Notes: a model not told the origin generated them from the letters alone. DNA of 64,000 bases from Thalassospira sp. HF15 (GCF_011806525.1 NZ_JAAVKI010000005.1:372001-436000); one strand, 5' to 3'. Numbered from the stretch's first letter, positions 44,800 to 54,553 are shown. Translations and numbers: made by a program.

Positions 44800-45816
44800 T
44801 TACTGGTAGGCAACCAGAATGTCGAGTTCAGCAAGCTTCTTGTCGATTTCAGCAACACGCTCTGCTTTCTCTTCATCCGAAAGCTCTTCGGTGTTCTGGA
44901 TTTTCAGCTTGTCTTTGAAAAGTGCAAGCTGACGGATCGGGTAAAGCTGCGCGTTGGAGCTTTCCATGAACAGACCCATGCCGTCCGAGTTGTTGGCGAG
45001 CACTTCTTTCGCGCCTTCGATATCGCCGAAACGACCATACCCGAGGAAGAACGCCTTGATGCGTGACTTCAGTTCACGCGACATGTCTTTACGGTAAACC
45101 ATCGGATCAGACGGGATCAGCGGCGAGGTCCAGATAACTTTGACCTTTTCGGTGACTTCCGGTTTGTTCATCTCGGTACGTGCAAGCTGCTCGGAGTTAT
45201 TTGCAGCGGCATCAACCTGTGCATTGGCGGTCGCCATCAGGTTGGTTTCATGGTTGGCGTTACGTACGGTTTTGAAGCATTCCTTCGGGTCAGCACCGTT
45301 CTGTGCGAACACATAATAAGACGGGACGAGGAAGCCCGAGGTCGAGTTCGGATCACCAATACCGAAGTTCAGCGAACCATCACATTTCAGCAGGTCCTCA
45401 AGCGAGTTCAGCTTGTCGTTATCTGCCTGGGTGATGATGTGGGAATAATAGCCGTTCGAACCATCGGATTTCGAGGTCTGAACGAAGATTTCGCCACCTG
45501 CACGGTCAACAGCTTCCATCGCCGATTTGTTACCGAACCAGCCAACATGGACCTTGCCGAAACGCATGCCTTCGATGATGCCGGCATAATCCGGTGCAAA
45601 GAATGCCTCGACTTCCATGTCGAGTGCTTCGGACATGTCATCGATCAGCGGCTGCCACTGGGCTTTGAGGTTTGAAGTGGATTCAGTCGAAATGATACCG
45701 AAAACAAGGCTTTCCGGATCCTGTTCGAGCGGCTTGAATTCAACATCGGCTTTGGCAACGACGGATGCCAGCATCGTCGCCGCAAATGCTGCGGATGCGA
45801 TTGTCTTAACGTTCAT
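44800..45816 (-). CDS. phnD: Phosphonate ABC transporter substrate-binding protein
   Basis: A 338-residue periplasmic protein with a signal peptide (cleavage near VVAKA). The family motifs are [25 protein letters not shown], the ligand-binding [24 protein letters not shown], and [22 protein letters not shown]. The start at 45816 has an AGGGGA ribosome site; a longer frame running into phnC is rejected. It binds alkyl- or aminoalkylphosphonates for the PhnCE transporter. Confidence 0.96.
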   Translation of the reverse strand: MNVKTIASAAFAATMLASVVAKADVEFKPLEQDPESLVFGIISTESTSNLKAQWQPLIDDMSEALDMEVEAFFAPDYAGIIEGMRFGKVHVGWFGNKSAMEAVDRAGGEIFVQTSKSDGSNGYYSHIITQADNDKLNSLEDLLKCDGSLNFGIGDPNSTSGFLVPSYYVFAQNGADPKECFKTVRNANHETNLMATANAQVDAAANNSEQLARTEMNKPEVTEKVKVIWTSPLIPSDPMVYRKDMSRELKSRIKAFFLGYGRFGDIEGAKEVLANNSDGMGLFMESSNAQLYPIRQLALFKDKLKIQNTEELSDEEKAERVAEIDKKLAELDILVAYQ

Positions 45817-45886
45817 AAGAAGTCCCCTGTCAGAATGTATTTGGACATGTTTCGAGAAGGTAAGGCAGTCATGACAACTGGCCCGG

Positions 45887-46732
45887 CTAGCTTGTTGCGA
45901 CAGCCAGGTCCTTTTCTGCGATGGGCTTGGCAACCGGCTTGGTCGATACCGCCGCGCCATCGGCAAAAAGTTCGGAAGAATGTTCGCCATACAGTTCCTG
46001 AAGGAATTGCGGCGTCAGTTCGCTTGACGGTCCGTCAAAAACAACTTCACCATCGCGCATGGCGATGGTGCGTTTGCAGTAGTCTTTTGCGTAGTCAACC
46101 TGATGAAGTGATACGATGACGGTAACGTTGTCTTCGCGGTTTACGCGATCGAGCGTGTTCATCACCTTGCGCGAGGAAGCCGGATCAAGCGATGCAATCG
46201 GCTCATCTGCCAGAATAAGGCGGGCACCCTGGGTGATTGTGCGGGCAATGGCCGCGCGCTGCTGCTGACCACCCGAAAGATTGCGCGCCTTTTTGGAGGC
46301 ATGTGCATCAATACCAACACGCGAAAGCGCGCTCATCGCGCGCATCTTTTCGGCTTTGGTAAACAGGCCAAGCGATCCGCGCCACGCCGGAACACGACCG
46401 AGAAGACCCATTAGAACATTGGTCAAAACCGAAAGGCGGCTGACCAAGTTGAACTGTTGGAACACAACACCGATCTCGGTACGCACCTTGCGTGCGCCAC
46501 GTGAAATCTTGCCGTTTTCCTGAATGGTTTCACCAAACACGGCGATCTTGCCGCCGTCGCGATCCCCGCGCAGCAAACCGGCAATATGACGGATCAGAGT
46601 GGATTTACCTGAACCCGATGCGCCAATCAGCGCCACCATCTCGCCTTCCCGCACCTGCAACTTCACATCGTTGAGTGCGCGCTTGTCACGGGTAAAGCTT
46701 TTGTTCAGTCCAGAGATATCTACAACCAGCAT
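45887..46732 (-). CDS. phnC: Phosphonate ABC transporter ATP-binding protein
   Basis: A 281-residue ATPase. Walker A is LIGASGSGKSTLIRHI, the ABC signature LSGGQQQRAAIARTI, and Walker B LILADEPIASLDP; the switch His is in VSLHQVDYAKDYC. The PhnC-typical FGETIQENG and FQQFNLVSRLSVLTNVL segments are present. The first gene of the leftward phnCDE operon, with a GTCTATAC box 126 bases upstream. A 30-residue C-terminal tail is a variable extension. Confidence 0.96.
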   Translation of the reverse strand: MLVVDISGLNKSFTRDKRALNDVKLQVREGEMVALIGASGSGKSTLIRHIAGLLRGDRDGGKIAVFGETIQENGKISRGARKVRTEIGVVFQQFNLVSRLSVLTNVLMGLLGRVPAWRGSLGLFTKAEKMRAMSALSRVGIDAHASKKARNLSGGQQQRAAIARTITQGARLILADEPIASLDPASSRKVMNTLDRVNREDNVTVIVSLHQVDYAKDYCKRTIAMRDGEVVFDGPSSELTPQFLQELYGEHSSELFADGAAVSTKPVAKPIAEKDLAVATS

Positions 46733-47034
46733 CAAAGAATCGCCTGCATGTGTTTCGCTGGAGCTAGAAGCTACGCACAAACCGCGACTCTACGGTGACA
46801 CTGATGTTACAGTTCGATGATTAAGGTGGGCATATTGCCCCGACAACAATTAAACTTGTCTATACATCAAGAATTAATCGAAGTATTTACCTGTAATTCT
46901 GACATAATTTCTGTAACATTCGCACATATCTCAACTTATAATTAGTATATTAATTTAAATCTTTAAATATATGTGGAAATCAAAAAACCAGAATAAACGC
47001 TCTAAACATCTAAAATTGGCTCTGGTCGTGGGTA
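46733..47034. other. AT-rich promoter region upstream of phnC
   Basis: About 300 bases without a supported gene, more AT-rich than the surroundings. It contains the GTCTATAC PhnF-like box. It also has a weak Pho-box-like pair (CTGACAT at 46899-46905 and CTGTAAC at 46911-46917, spacing 12 instead of 11). This must hold the phnC promoter. Confidence 0.6.
46858..46865. promoter_or_regulatory. GTnTAnAC box upstream of phnC, candidate PhnF site
   Basis: GTCTATAC fits GT-N-TA-N-AC. The surrounding TTGTCTATACATC aligns with TTGTCTAGACGTC (the reverse strand of the phnG operator) with two differences. This would link phnCDE to PhnF control. Confidence 0.5.
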
Positions 47035-48030
47035 TTATTTAATCTGATTGATGGTTTCCATGACATCGTCTTCAATTTCAATCCCCTCGGCTTCGGCAAG
47101 TGCGCGTGCCTGCTTGCCACGGCGCCCCGGCAGACGAACGCCTTCTTCTGCGGCGATCTCGTTGGCAATATAGGCAAGGTGATCCATTACACCCACACCA
47201 CCCGTTGCCTTGGGATCAATGGCAATGATCAGTTGACCAAGGGCCGGTGGCGCACCTTTATCATCAAAAAGTGACGATGACTGATGGCCGAACTGTGCCC
47301 CTGTAAGACCAGCGGCAAGAAGTTCAACCATCATGGCAAGGGCTGCCCCCTTGACCCCACCGGCCGGGATCATCGTGCCATCAATCGCCTTCACCGCATC
47401 AGTTGTCGGGTTGCCATCAACATCGAGCGCCCAGTCATCGGGAATTGCGACGCCCTTTTGTTTCGCCGCCATGATCTTGCCACGCGCCACTTTCGACAGC
47501 GCAAGATCAATAATGATCGGATCACCGGCATCATCAACCGGCACACCAAAGGCAATCGGGTTTGTTCCAAACATCGGCCGACGACCGCCCCATGCCGCCA
47601 TTGCTGCCGGGGCATTGGCAAACATCATCGCCGCCAGCCCCTGTTCCGCCAGTCGTTCGACCGTAAGACCCATGACCCCTGCGTGGTGGGACCGATGGAT
47701 TGACGCAATCGCAATTCCCTGACCGCGCGCCATATCGGGCAAGTGATCCATCATCAGATCAAGTGCCGGATAGGCAAAGCCATGTTGCGCATCAATCCGC
47801 AACACACCGGGTGTTGGTTTTTCAAAGACCGGGCTGGTCATGCCATCGACTTTGCCTGCTTTGGCCTGTGCGGAATAGGCCGGAACCCGACGAAATCCAT
47901 GCCCACCCTGCCCGGATGCCTCTGCGGCCACCAGTGCCTTTGCCACCGAGGCTGCATTTTGCGCGGTGACATTGCATCGCATCAGAGTATCACGCACAAG
48001 CGTATGGGCATCTTCGAGCGAAATCTTCAT
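47035..48030 (-). CDS. Ldh2/malate-lactate-type NAD(P)-dependent dehydrogenase
   Basis: A 331-residue oxidoreductase of the malate/L-sulfolactate/ureidoglycolate dehydrogenase family (Ldh_2, not related to classical LDH). Typical segments: EASGQGGHGFRRVPAYSAQAKAG near the N-terminus, a catalytic His in SHHAGVMGLTVERLAEQG, and GTNPIAFGVPVDDAGDPIIIDLALS. The C-terminal GVKGAALAMMVELLAAGLTGAQFG is also a family mark. The substrate (a 2-hydroxy acid) is not defined. It lies alone upstream of the phnC promoter region and has no obvious link to phosphonate use. Confidence 0.92.
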   Translation of the reverse strand: MKISLEDAHTLVRDTLMRCNVTAQNAASVAKALVAAEASGQGGHGFRRVPAYSAQAKAGKVDGMTSPVFEKPTPGVLRIDAQHGFAYPALDLMMDHLPDMARGQGIAIASIHRSHHAGVMGLTVERLAEQGLAAMMFANAPAAMAAWGGRRPMFGTNPIAFGVPVDDAGDPIIIDLALSKVARGKIMAAKQKGVAIPDDWALDVDGNPTTDAVKAIDGTMIPAGGVKGAALAMMVELLAAGLTGAQFGHQSSSLFDDKGAPPALGQLIIAIDPKATGGVGVMDHLAYIANEIAAEEGVRLPGRRGKQARALAEAEGIEIEDDVMETINQIK

Positions 48031-48250
48031 CGGTGGCGGACCTTGATGTTTGAAAGTGGGAATAATGGCGCAAGGATCATGCGCTAAAGGGCGTTACAGC
48101 ATAGCCGCAAGCCATCGTACTGCGCAAAGGCGATTTCAACCAAAGGCACATCGGCATGACATGACGTTCATTGGAATTATGGTTTCGTAATCAGCGATGA
48201 TCGGCAGTAAGGTTTAAGCATGACCGGTCAAGCAACACAGGAGCTCTGAT

Positions 48251-48754
48251 ATGCATCGCGTAAAATACAGGTTCTTTTCGCCATTTGCATTTGCGGCCTT
48301 GATGACGCTTGCGGCCTGCGACACGACGTCAGGTGTCGGTACGACCACTGACTGGTCGGCGGTGACAGACCAAGAATGGCAATTGGTCAGCGTGAAAGAC
48401 GGCCGCGCTACCGTGTCGCCAACACCGCAAGTCAAAGCCACAGTGACTTTTTCCGATGATGGTATGGTGACGGGCAATGCCGGTTGCAATCAGTATTCCG
48501 GCGGCTACACACAAGCCGGGTCATCACTTGGCATCACCCAACTCGCCATGACGCGGAAGATGTGTGTCGCAGAAGAGGCCATGAAAATCGAGAATGCGCT
48601 AAGTGGCGCCTTCGTCCTTGTCGAAAGTTGGGATGTAACGGACGGGCGCCTTGTTCTCAAGGACACCGACGGGAACGCGACGATCATATTGCGCAAAACA
48701 AAAAGGGACACCGTTTGGTGCCCCTTTTGCAATACATACATGAATGTATTCTAG
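48251..48754 (+). CDS. META-domain lipoprotein (HslJ-like)
   Basis: A 167-residue protein with a lipoprotein signal (ALMTLAACD). The META/HslJ domain has EWQLVSVKDG, VTFSDDGMVTGNAGCNQYSGGYTQAG, MTRKMCVAEEAMKIENAL and LVLKDTDGNATIIL. HslJ-like proteins are linked to novobiocin resistance and heat-shock. The last 18 residues or so (after ILRKTK) are encoded by the terminator hairpin of the opposite transporter gene and look like a recent extension; they include CPFC. The stop TAG overlaps the stop of the convergent BCCT gene within one CTAG. Confidence 0.85.
   Translation: MHRVKYRFFSPFAFAALMTLAACDTTSGVGTTTDWSAVTDQEWQLVSVKDGRATVSPTPQVKATVTFSDDGMVTGNAGCNQYSGGYTQAGSSLGITQLAMTRKMCVAEEAMKIENALSGAFVLVESWDVTDGRLVLKDTDGNATIILRKTKRDTVWCPFCNTYMNVF
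48701..48728 (-). terminator. Terminator of the BCCT gene, inside the META coding sequence
   Basis: AAAAGGGACACC and GGTGCCCCTTTT form a stem with one mismatch around GTTT. On the minus strand it is followed by a T-rich run. It lies 22 bases past the BCCT stop and within the last codons of the META protein. Confidence 0.8.
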
Positions 48755-50421
48755 TCTTTGCTGTCGGACGCTTCTGCGCCTGCACCGACCGCTTTGGGCT
48801 CTGAACGCAAACCCTGAATGATCGAATAGCAGGCAAACAAAAGTACAATCGCGAACGGGAAGCCCGTCGAGACGGCCATCGCCTGCAATGATCCGAGACC
48901 ACCGCCCAACAACAATGCAATCGCGACCAGACCTTCGAAGGTACACCAGAACACACGCTGTGGAACCGGTGCATCGACCTTGCCGCCAGCAGTGATGGTA
49001 TCAATCACAAGTGAACCGGAGTCCGACGAGGTCACGAAGAACACAATCACCAGAATGATCCCGATAAAGGATGTAATGGCCTGCATCGGCAACTGGTCAA
49101 GCATGGTGAACAGCTTGATCGGAAGGCCTGCCTCGGCAATGGCCGAAACACCTTCACTGACCATGTGGACTGCAGTGCCGCCAAAAGCAGTCATCCACAG
49201 AACACAAACCAGCGACGGAATGATCAGCACGCAAGTGATGAATTCACGGACGGTACGGCCACGCGAAACACGGGCAATGAACATACCGACAAACGGTGAC
49301 CAGGAAATCCACCAAGCCCAATAGAAGGATGTCCAGCCCTGGCTGAAGTTGGCATCTTCACGGCCAATCGGGTTCGAAAGCGCCGGCAGATATTCCACAT
49401 ACGACACCAGACTGGTGAAGAAGCCTGTGATGATATCCATCGTCGGACCAACCAGCACGACAAACAGCAGCAACAGCGCTGCCAGAACCATGTTGATTTC
49501 CGAAAGGCGTTTCACGCCTGCATCCAGACCAGCCAGCACCGAAATCAGGGCAACACCGGTAATGCCGATAATCAGGAACACCTTGGACGTGTCAGATACA
49601 GAAATCCCGAACAGGTAATCGAGACCGGCATTGGCCTGCTCCGCCCCGAAACCAAGCGAGGTCGCAAGACCAAACAGGGTCGCGAACACGGCAAGGATAT
49701 CGATGATATGACCAGTCCAGCCCCAGACACGCTCACCAAAGATCGGATAGAAAATCGAACGAATGGTTAGCGGCAGGCCCTTGTTAAAGGAAAACAGGGC
49801 CAGTGCAAGGGCCACGGTGGCATAGATCGCCCACGGGTGAAGGCCCCAGTGGAAGATGGTCGCAGCCATGCCAAGATCAAACGCGGCATCTGCATCACCG
49901 GCCGCAGCACCAAGAGGAGCCCAGTCGGTACGAAGACCGTCTTCGCCGACCGCAATTCCGCCCATCGAGGATGTGAAATGCGAAATCGGTTCCGATACGC
50001 CATAGAACATAAGGCCAATGCCCATGCCCGCCGCAAACAGCATGGCGAACCAGCCGGAATAGGAATAATCCGGTACTGCATCCGCACCACCAAGGCGCAC
50101 GCGCCCGAGTGGCGAGACAATCAGGAACAGACACAATACGACAAATACATTGGCCGCAGACAGGAAGAACCAGTCGAGCGAAGATGTCAGCCAACCACGC
50201 AGGTCGTTGAACATCGGCCCGACACTTTCCTGAAAGGCCAGGGTAAGAAAGACGAAAGCAACAATTGCAAGACCCGAAATCAGAAAGACCGGGTTATGGA
50301 CATCCAGTCCAAATGGCCCGATCTCGGCCTGAATATTGTCTTGCCCGATTTCATATTCTGTATCAATCGGGTTCGCTGCACCGTCCGGGCTTTCAATGCC
50401 CGTGTCAGCTTCAGACCCCAT
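48751..50421 (-). CDS. BCCT-family betaine/choline/carnitine transporter
   Basis: A 556-residue membrane protein with 12 predicted helices. The BCCT signatures are FAAGMGIGLMFYGVSEPISHF, FHWGLHPWAIYATVALALALFSFNKG and SFYWAWWISWSPFVGMFIARVSRGRTVREF; Trp residues in the last form the aromatic box typical for quaternary amines. Substrates are glycine betaine, choline, carnitine or DMSP. The start has AGGGAG upstream. It follows the universal stress protein gene by 64 bases in the same direction and both may form an operon. Confidence 0.95.
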   Translation of the reverse strand: MGSEADTGIESPDGAANPIDTEYEIGQDNIQAEIGPFGLDVHNPVFLISGLAIVAFVFLTLAFQESVGPMFNDLRGWLTSSLDWFFLSAANVFVVLCLFLIVSPLGRVRLGGADAVPDYSYSGWFAMLFAAGMGIGLMFYGVSEPISHFTSSMGGIAVGEDGLRTDWAPLGAAAGDADAAFDLGMAATIFHWGLHPWAIYATVALALALFSFNKGLPLTIRSIFYPIFGERVWGWTGHIIDILAVFATLFGLATSLGFGAEQANAGLDYLFGISVSDTSKVFLIIGITGVALISVLAGLDAGVKRLSEINMVLAALLLLFVVLVGPTMDIITGFFTSLVSYVEYLPALSNPIGREDANFSQGWTSFYWAWWISWSPFVGMFIARVSRGRTVREFITCVLIIPSLVCVLWMTAFGGTAVHMVSEGVSAIAEAGLPIKLFTMLDQLPMQAITSFIGIILVIVFFVTSSDSGSLVIDTITAGGKVDAPVPQRVFWCTFEGLVAIALLLGGGLGSLQAMAVSTGFPFAIVLLFACYSIIQGLRSEPKAVGAGAEASDSKD

Positions 50422-50485
50422 TTGAAACTCCCTAGGTTAAATGAATATACAGCTACCCCTAGCCGTAATAGTTCTTCCGCATTCC

Positions 50486-50899
50486 TTAACGCACAAGGAA
50501 CACAGAAAGATCCGAGTGAGACGCCACATATCCGCCATGAGAGGCAAAAATATAGTCCGCAACGCCGGGAACGTGCGATGCCATGACGATAACGTCGACA
50601 CCAAGTTCGTCGGCCTTGGCGACAAGTTCCTTGCTGAGATCCACCGCGGGATCATGCGAAATATGGACGACTGCCTTGGTGCTCACACCATGCTTGGACG
50701 CCAGATCTTCAGCGAATGCCTGAAGTTTCTGTTCGAATTCCTTTGGTGTATGCGCAACCGATGACGGCGTATTGGTACCGACACCGAGAAGGCTTATCTC
50801 GGCCTTGTAATGCTTGGCTAGATCGACCGCCGTTTTAATTGCTTTATCCAATTTTTCAACGTGGGCCAAATCGACAGGCACGAGCATCTTCTGATACAT
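50486..50899 (-). CDS. Universal stress protein (UspA family)
   Basis: A 137-residue protein with the single Usp domain. It starts MYQKMLVPVDLAHVEKLDKAI and ends with the ATP-binding-type motif DVIVMASHVPGVADYIFASHGGYVASHSDLSVFLVR, where the usual GSRG is changed to AS-HVPG. ATP binding is thus uncertain. The ribosome site CGGAGGA is strong. Paired with a BCCT transporter it resembles the linked UspA of osmolyte uptake systems such as TeaD, suggesting a regulatory role; that is an inference. Confidence 0.9.
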   Translation of the reverse strand: MYQKMLVPVDLAHVEKLDKAIKTAVDLAKHYKAEISLLGVGTNTPSSVAHTPKEFEQKLQAFAEDLASKHGVSTKAVVHISHDPAVDLSKELVAKADELGVDVIVMASHVPGVADYIFASHGGYVASHSDLSVFLVR

Positions 50900-51759
50900 T
50901 CATTCCTCCGTTATGTGCACCACCCCTGAAGTCCATGATTTCACGAAATATCAGGGTAGCGAGCGAAGCGTAACATCGAAGGTGTTCAAAATCAAAAACC
51001 GACTTTCGAAATTGTGCATAAATATTGCTGCAGTATTTCCTGCAACAATTCACGCGAAGGTTTGACAATATTTATGTATGAAATCTGCCAGACTGCGTAG
51101 CAATTCTGGACTTCGCAGCGAATCGTCGATCTGAATATTTTTCAAATTCGAATGCGGAAATGAGGTCGCCTTCGTCGCGGATTTTGATGTTCGAACCTGA
51201 AAATTTTAAAAATTTTTTCACGGAGAAATCCCCGGTTCCAAACAAACCTTTTCAACGCTTCCAAACCCCTTATCGGACAAGGCATTTCTTGGAAAAATCC
51301 ATCGAATATCTATTCTATTTTCCAGAGAATATTTGACGGCAAAAATCTATCCCCAGATGCCTGTAAACGGCACACAGATACGCACTTGGCTTGATGAGGC
51401 ACCACACTCGTGTCACGATGTGCGCGATTTGTGCACTGTCTGTCCCACACAACATGTGCTTCCAGACCAGAACATCATAAGTTCTGTCTGGACATATTTG
51501 CCGGATGAGTCCTGCAAAAGGCAATCATCCATGGCCGTGCACATACCCGAAAGGGGAAATTATTGTGGCCAAACGGGGGAGTTCAATTACTGCACACAAA
51601 CGGTGGCATGGCACAACAGCACACCTTTCCGCTGCATGTCCGTTTCTGTCTGAACGACACCCGACCCTGCACTACCAAACACAATCAAATCGCGGGTGGG
51701 AACTGCCACACTATTATAAATAATTCAGCAAGATCAAAAGCATCAGAGAAGGAACAGGG
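50900..51759. other. Long intergenic region between usp and the peptide transporter
   Basis: An 860-base divergent region with a clearly AT-rich stretch around 51060-51340. Short frames within it (for example 51333-51653 and 51505-51723) lack ribosome sites and recognisable motifs and are not called. A TATTATAAA element near 51712 could be the -10 box for the binding-protein gene. No clear repeat, RNA gene or operator is identified. Confidence 0.5.
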
Positions 51760-53349
51760 ATGACTGACCCTATCAAGCATTTCGCGTCACGCGTCACCGC
51801 ACATGAAATGAACCGCCGTGAATTCATCGGCCGTTCGATGGCCGCCGGCCTGACCCTTGCAGCTGCTACCAGCCTCTATGGCAAAGCCGCCATGGCACAG
51901 GAACCCAAACGGGGCGGGCATCTGAAACTTGGCCTCCAGGGCGGTTCTTCGACCGACGTTATTGATCCGGCAAAATCATCATCGCAATTCACCTTTGCCA
52001 TGAACCGCAACTGGGGTGACACCCTGGTTGAATCGCACCCGACCAGCGGCCTCGCCGTTCCGTCGCTTGCAGAGTCCTGGGAACCGAATGCGGATGCATC
52101 AGTCTGGACGTTTAAAATCCGCAAGGGTGTCGAGTTCCATGATGGCTCCGAACTGACCATCGACGATGTTGTCAAAACCCTGAACCGTCACACCGACGAA
52201 AAGTCCGAGTCTGGCGCACTGGGTGTTCTGGGTTCGATCAAGGGCATCGAAAACAAGGGCGGCGATCTTGTTCTGACCCTTTCCGAAGGCAATGCCGATC
52301 TTCCGCTGCTGCTCAGTGACTATCACCTCGTCATCCAGCCGGGCGGTGGGTATGACAACCCGAATGCCGGTATCGGTACCGGTCCGTTCAAAATCGACAA
52401 CTTCGAAGCTGGCGTGCGCGCAACGTTTGTGAAAAACGAAAATGACTGGCGCACCGATCGTGGCTTTGTTGACTCGGTCGAAATGATCGTGATGAACGAT
52501 GCGACCGCACGTATGGCCGCCCTTTCATCGGGTCAGGTTCATTTCATCAACCGCGTTGATCCGAAGACCGTCGGGCTTCTTAAGCGTGCACCGAACGTCG
52601 AAATTCAGACCACGTCGGGCCGCGGTCACTATGTCTTCATCATGCATTGCAATACCGCGCCGTTCGACAACAATGACCTGCGTCTGGCGCTGAAATATGC
52701 GATGGACCGCGAAACCATGGTCGAGAAAATCCTTGGCGGTTACGGCAAGGTTGGTAACGATTTCCCGATCAACGAAACCTATGCCCTGTTCCCGGAAGGC
52801 ATCGAACAGCGTACCTATGACCCGGACAAGGCAGCCTTCCACTTCAAGAAGTCCGGCCATGACGGTTCGGTTCTGCTGCGCACATCTGACGTTGCATTCC
52901 CGGGTGCTGTTGATGCCGCGGTCCTGTATCAGGAAACCGCAAAGAAAGCCGGTATCGACATCGAAATCAAACGCGAGCCGGGTGATGGTTATTGGTCGAA
53001 CGTCTGGAACGTTCAGCCGTTCTCGACCTCTTACTGGGGTGGTCGTCCGACCCAGGACCAGATGTACTCGACCGCATATCTGTCGAGCGCAGACTGGAAC
53101 GATACCCGCTTCTTCAACACCCACTTCGACAAGATCCTTCTCGAAGCGCGTGCTGAACTCGATCAGGCCAAGCGTAAGGAAATGTATCGCGACATGGCAC
53201 TGATGGTCCGTGACACCGGTGGTCTTATCCTGCCGATGTTCAACGACTTCGTGAACGCAACCACGACCAACGTTTCCGGCTTTGTCGATGACATCGGTAA
53301 CGACATGTCTAACGGTTATGTTGCGACACGTCTGTGGATCAACAGCTAA
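51760..53349 (+). CDS. Peptide-type ABC transporter substrate-binding protein, Tat-exported
   Basis: A 529-residue family 5 (DppA/OppA-like) binding protein. The N-terminus has a twin-arginine signal (NRREFIGRSMAAGLTLAAATS) and a cleavage site near AMA, so it is exported folded. The extracellular-solute family 5 signature appears in VPSLAESWEPNADASVWTFKIRKGVEFHDGSELTIDDV, split by the usual strand, and GTGPFKIDNFEAG follows. The ligand may be a peptide, a modified peptide or another oligomer; Tat export is common in alphaproteobacterial members. The start follows AAGGAACAGGG. Permease and ATPase genes follow in order. Confidence 0.93.
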   Translation: MTDPIKHFASRVTAHEMNRREFIGRSMAAGLTLAAATSLYGKAAMAQEPKRGGHLKLGLQGGSSTDVIDPAKSSSQFTFAMNRNWGDTLVESHPTSGLAVPSLAESWEPNADASVWTFKIRKGVEFHDGSELTIDDVVKTLNRHTDEKSESGALGVLGSIKGIENKGGDLVLTLSEGNADLPLLLSDYHLVIQPGGGYDNPNAGIGTGPFKIDNFEAGVRATFVKNENDWRTDRGFVDSVEMIVMNDATARMAALSSGQVHFINRVDPKTVGLLKRAPNVEIQTTSGRGHYVFIMHCNTAPFDNNDLRLALKYAMDRETMVEKILGGYGKVGNDFPINETYALFPEGIEQRTYDPDKAAFHFKKSGHDGSVLLRTSDVAFPGAVDAAVLYQETAKKAGIDIEIKREPGDGYWSNVWNVQPFSTSYWGGRPTQDQMYSTAYLSSADWNDTRFFNTHFDKILLEARAELDQAKRKEMYRDMALMVRDTGGLILPMFNDFVNATTTNVSGFVDDIGNDMSNGYVATRLWINS

Positions 53350-53386
53350 TCAGTCGGGGTGCGCTGCATCCCTATGATTGAAGATA

Positions 53387-53423
53387 GGCGGGATCACGGC
53401 CTTTTTGGTCGTGGTCCCCGTCT
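53387..53423 (+). other. Intercistronic stem-loop after the peptide-binding protein gene
   Basis: GGCGGGATCACGGCC pairs with GGTCGTGGTCCCCGTC (with G-U pairs and one bulge) around a T-rich loop. No T-run follows, so readthrough into the permeases is expected. It lies 38 bases after the stop and fits differential expression of the binding protein. Confidence 0.65.
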
Positions 53424-53545
53424 TGCTGTCACCTGTTTGTTTTAAGACATGGTCTGATCGAAATTTCCAGATGGAGGCAAAACATCCTTTGCCGTCCCAC
53501 CCGTCTTGAATTTCCGTTCAGGCCACTAAGGGGGAGTATGTGTTC

Positions 53546-54553
53546 ATGGCCAATCCCTTGGCCGGCGTGCGAGCCGCGCGACACAGACTGAAAGAAACCC
53601 ATCCGTTATCGGTCCTGATTGCCGAACGACTGGGCTTGAGTGTGTTGTTGCTTTGGGCTGTTTCAGTCCTGATTTTTGCCGGTGTAGAAGCCCTTCCGGG
53701 CGACTTCGCTGAAACCTATCTTGGGCAGTCTGCGACACCGCAGGCGATTGCCAATATCCGCGAAGACCTTGGCCTGGATCGCCCGATCACGACCCGCTAT
53801 TTCGAATGGCTTGGCGGTGTTGTTCAAGGCGATTTTGGCAATAGCTGGGCCAGTGGCGCCCCGGTAAGCGAACAGATCACCAAACGTCTGGGGAACTCGT
53901 TGTTCCTGGCCTTCTTTGCAGCGGTCATTTCGGTTCCGCTTGCAGTTGGTCTTGGCATGGTCGCGGTTCACTATCGTAACCGGATCCCGGACCGCGTGAT
54001 TAACGTTGTGTCTCTCGCGGCGATCTCGCTACCAGAGTTCTTTATCGGCTATATCCTGATCGTGTTCTTTGCCGTTCAGATGGGCGTCGCGACCTTCCCG
54101 TCCACGGTCTATGACAACATGGGGTGGTCGGAACGCCTTGCTGCCATCGCTTTGCCAACAGCAACGCTGGTTTTGGTGGTTCTGGCCCACATGATGCGCA
54201 TGACCCGCGCAGCGATCATCAGTGTGATGTCATCTGCCTATATGGAAACTGCCGAACTCAAGGGACTTGGCGCGTTCAAGGCGATCGTCAAACACGCCGC
54301 CCCAAATGCCATTGCGCCGATTGTCAACGTGGTTGCCCTTAACCTTGCCTATCTCGTGGTGGGTGTTGTCGTGGTCGAGGTGGTCTTCGTCTATCCCGGC
54401 ATGGGCCAATATATGGTCGATGCCGTGACCGTGCGTGACATGCCCGTCGTTCAGGCTTGCGGCCTGATCTTTGCGGCGGTGTATATCCTGCTTAACATGG
54501 CGGCCGATATCGTCGCCATTGTCGCCAATCCGAGACTGAGGCATCCGCGATGA
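53546..54553 (+). CDS. Peptide ABC transporter permease, DppB type
   Basis: A 335-residue membrane protein with six predicted helices; the first is LLLWAVSVLIFAGVEALPGDFAE. The EAA loop is visible in YMETAELKGLGAFKAIVKHAAPNAIAPI, and VVVEVVFVYPGMGQYMVDAV follows. The ATG at 53546 with GGGGGAG upstream is preferred over GTG 53540. It overlaps the next permease gene by four bases, so the two subunits are translationally coupled and pair in the membrane. Confidence 0.94.
   Translation: MANPLAGVRAARHRLKETHPLSVLIAERLGLSVLLLWAVSVLIFAGVEALPGDFAETYLGQSATPQAIANIREDLGLDRPITTRYFEWLGGVVQGDFGNSWASGAPVSEQITKRLGNSLFLAFFAAVISVPLAVGLGMVAVHYRNRIPDRVINVVSLAAISLPEFFIGYILIVFFAVQMGVATFPSTVYDNMGWSERLAAIALPTATLVLVVLAHMMRMTRAAIISVMSSAYMETAELKGLGAFKAIVKHAAPNAIAPIVNVVALNLAYLVVGVVVVEVVFVYPGMGQYMVDAVTVRDMPVVQACGLIFAAVYILLNMAADIVAIVANPRLRHPR

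Noticed and set aside
51333-51653. Short frames in the usp/peptide-transporter gap as possible small genes
   Set aside because: They lack ribosome sites, and the Cys/His-rich composition looks random. No family resemblance was recognised.
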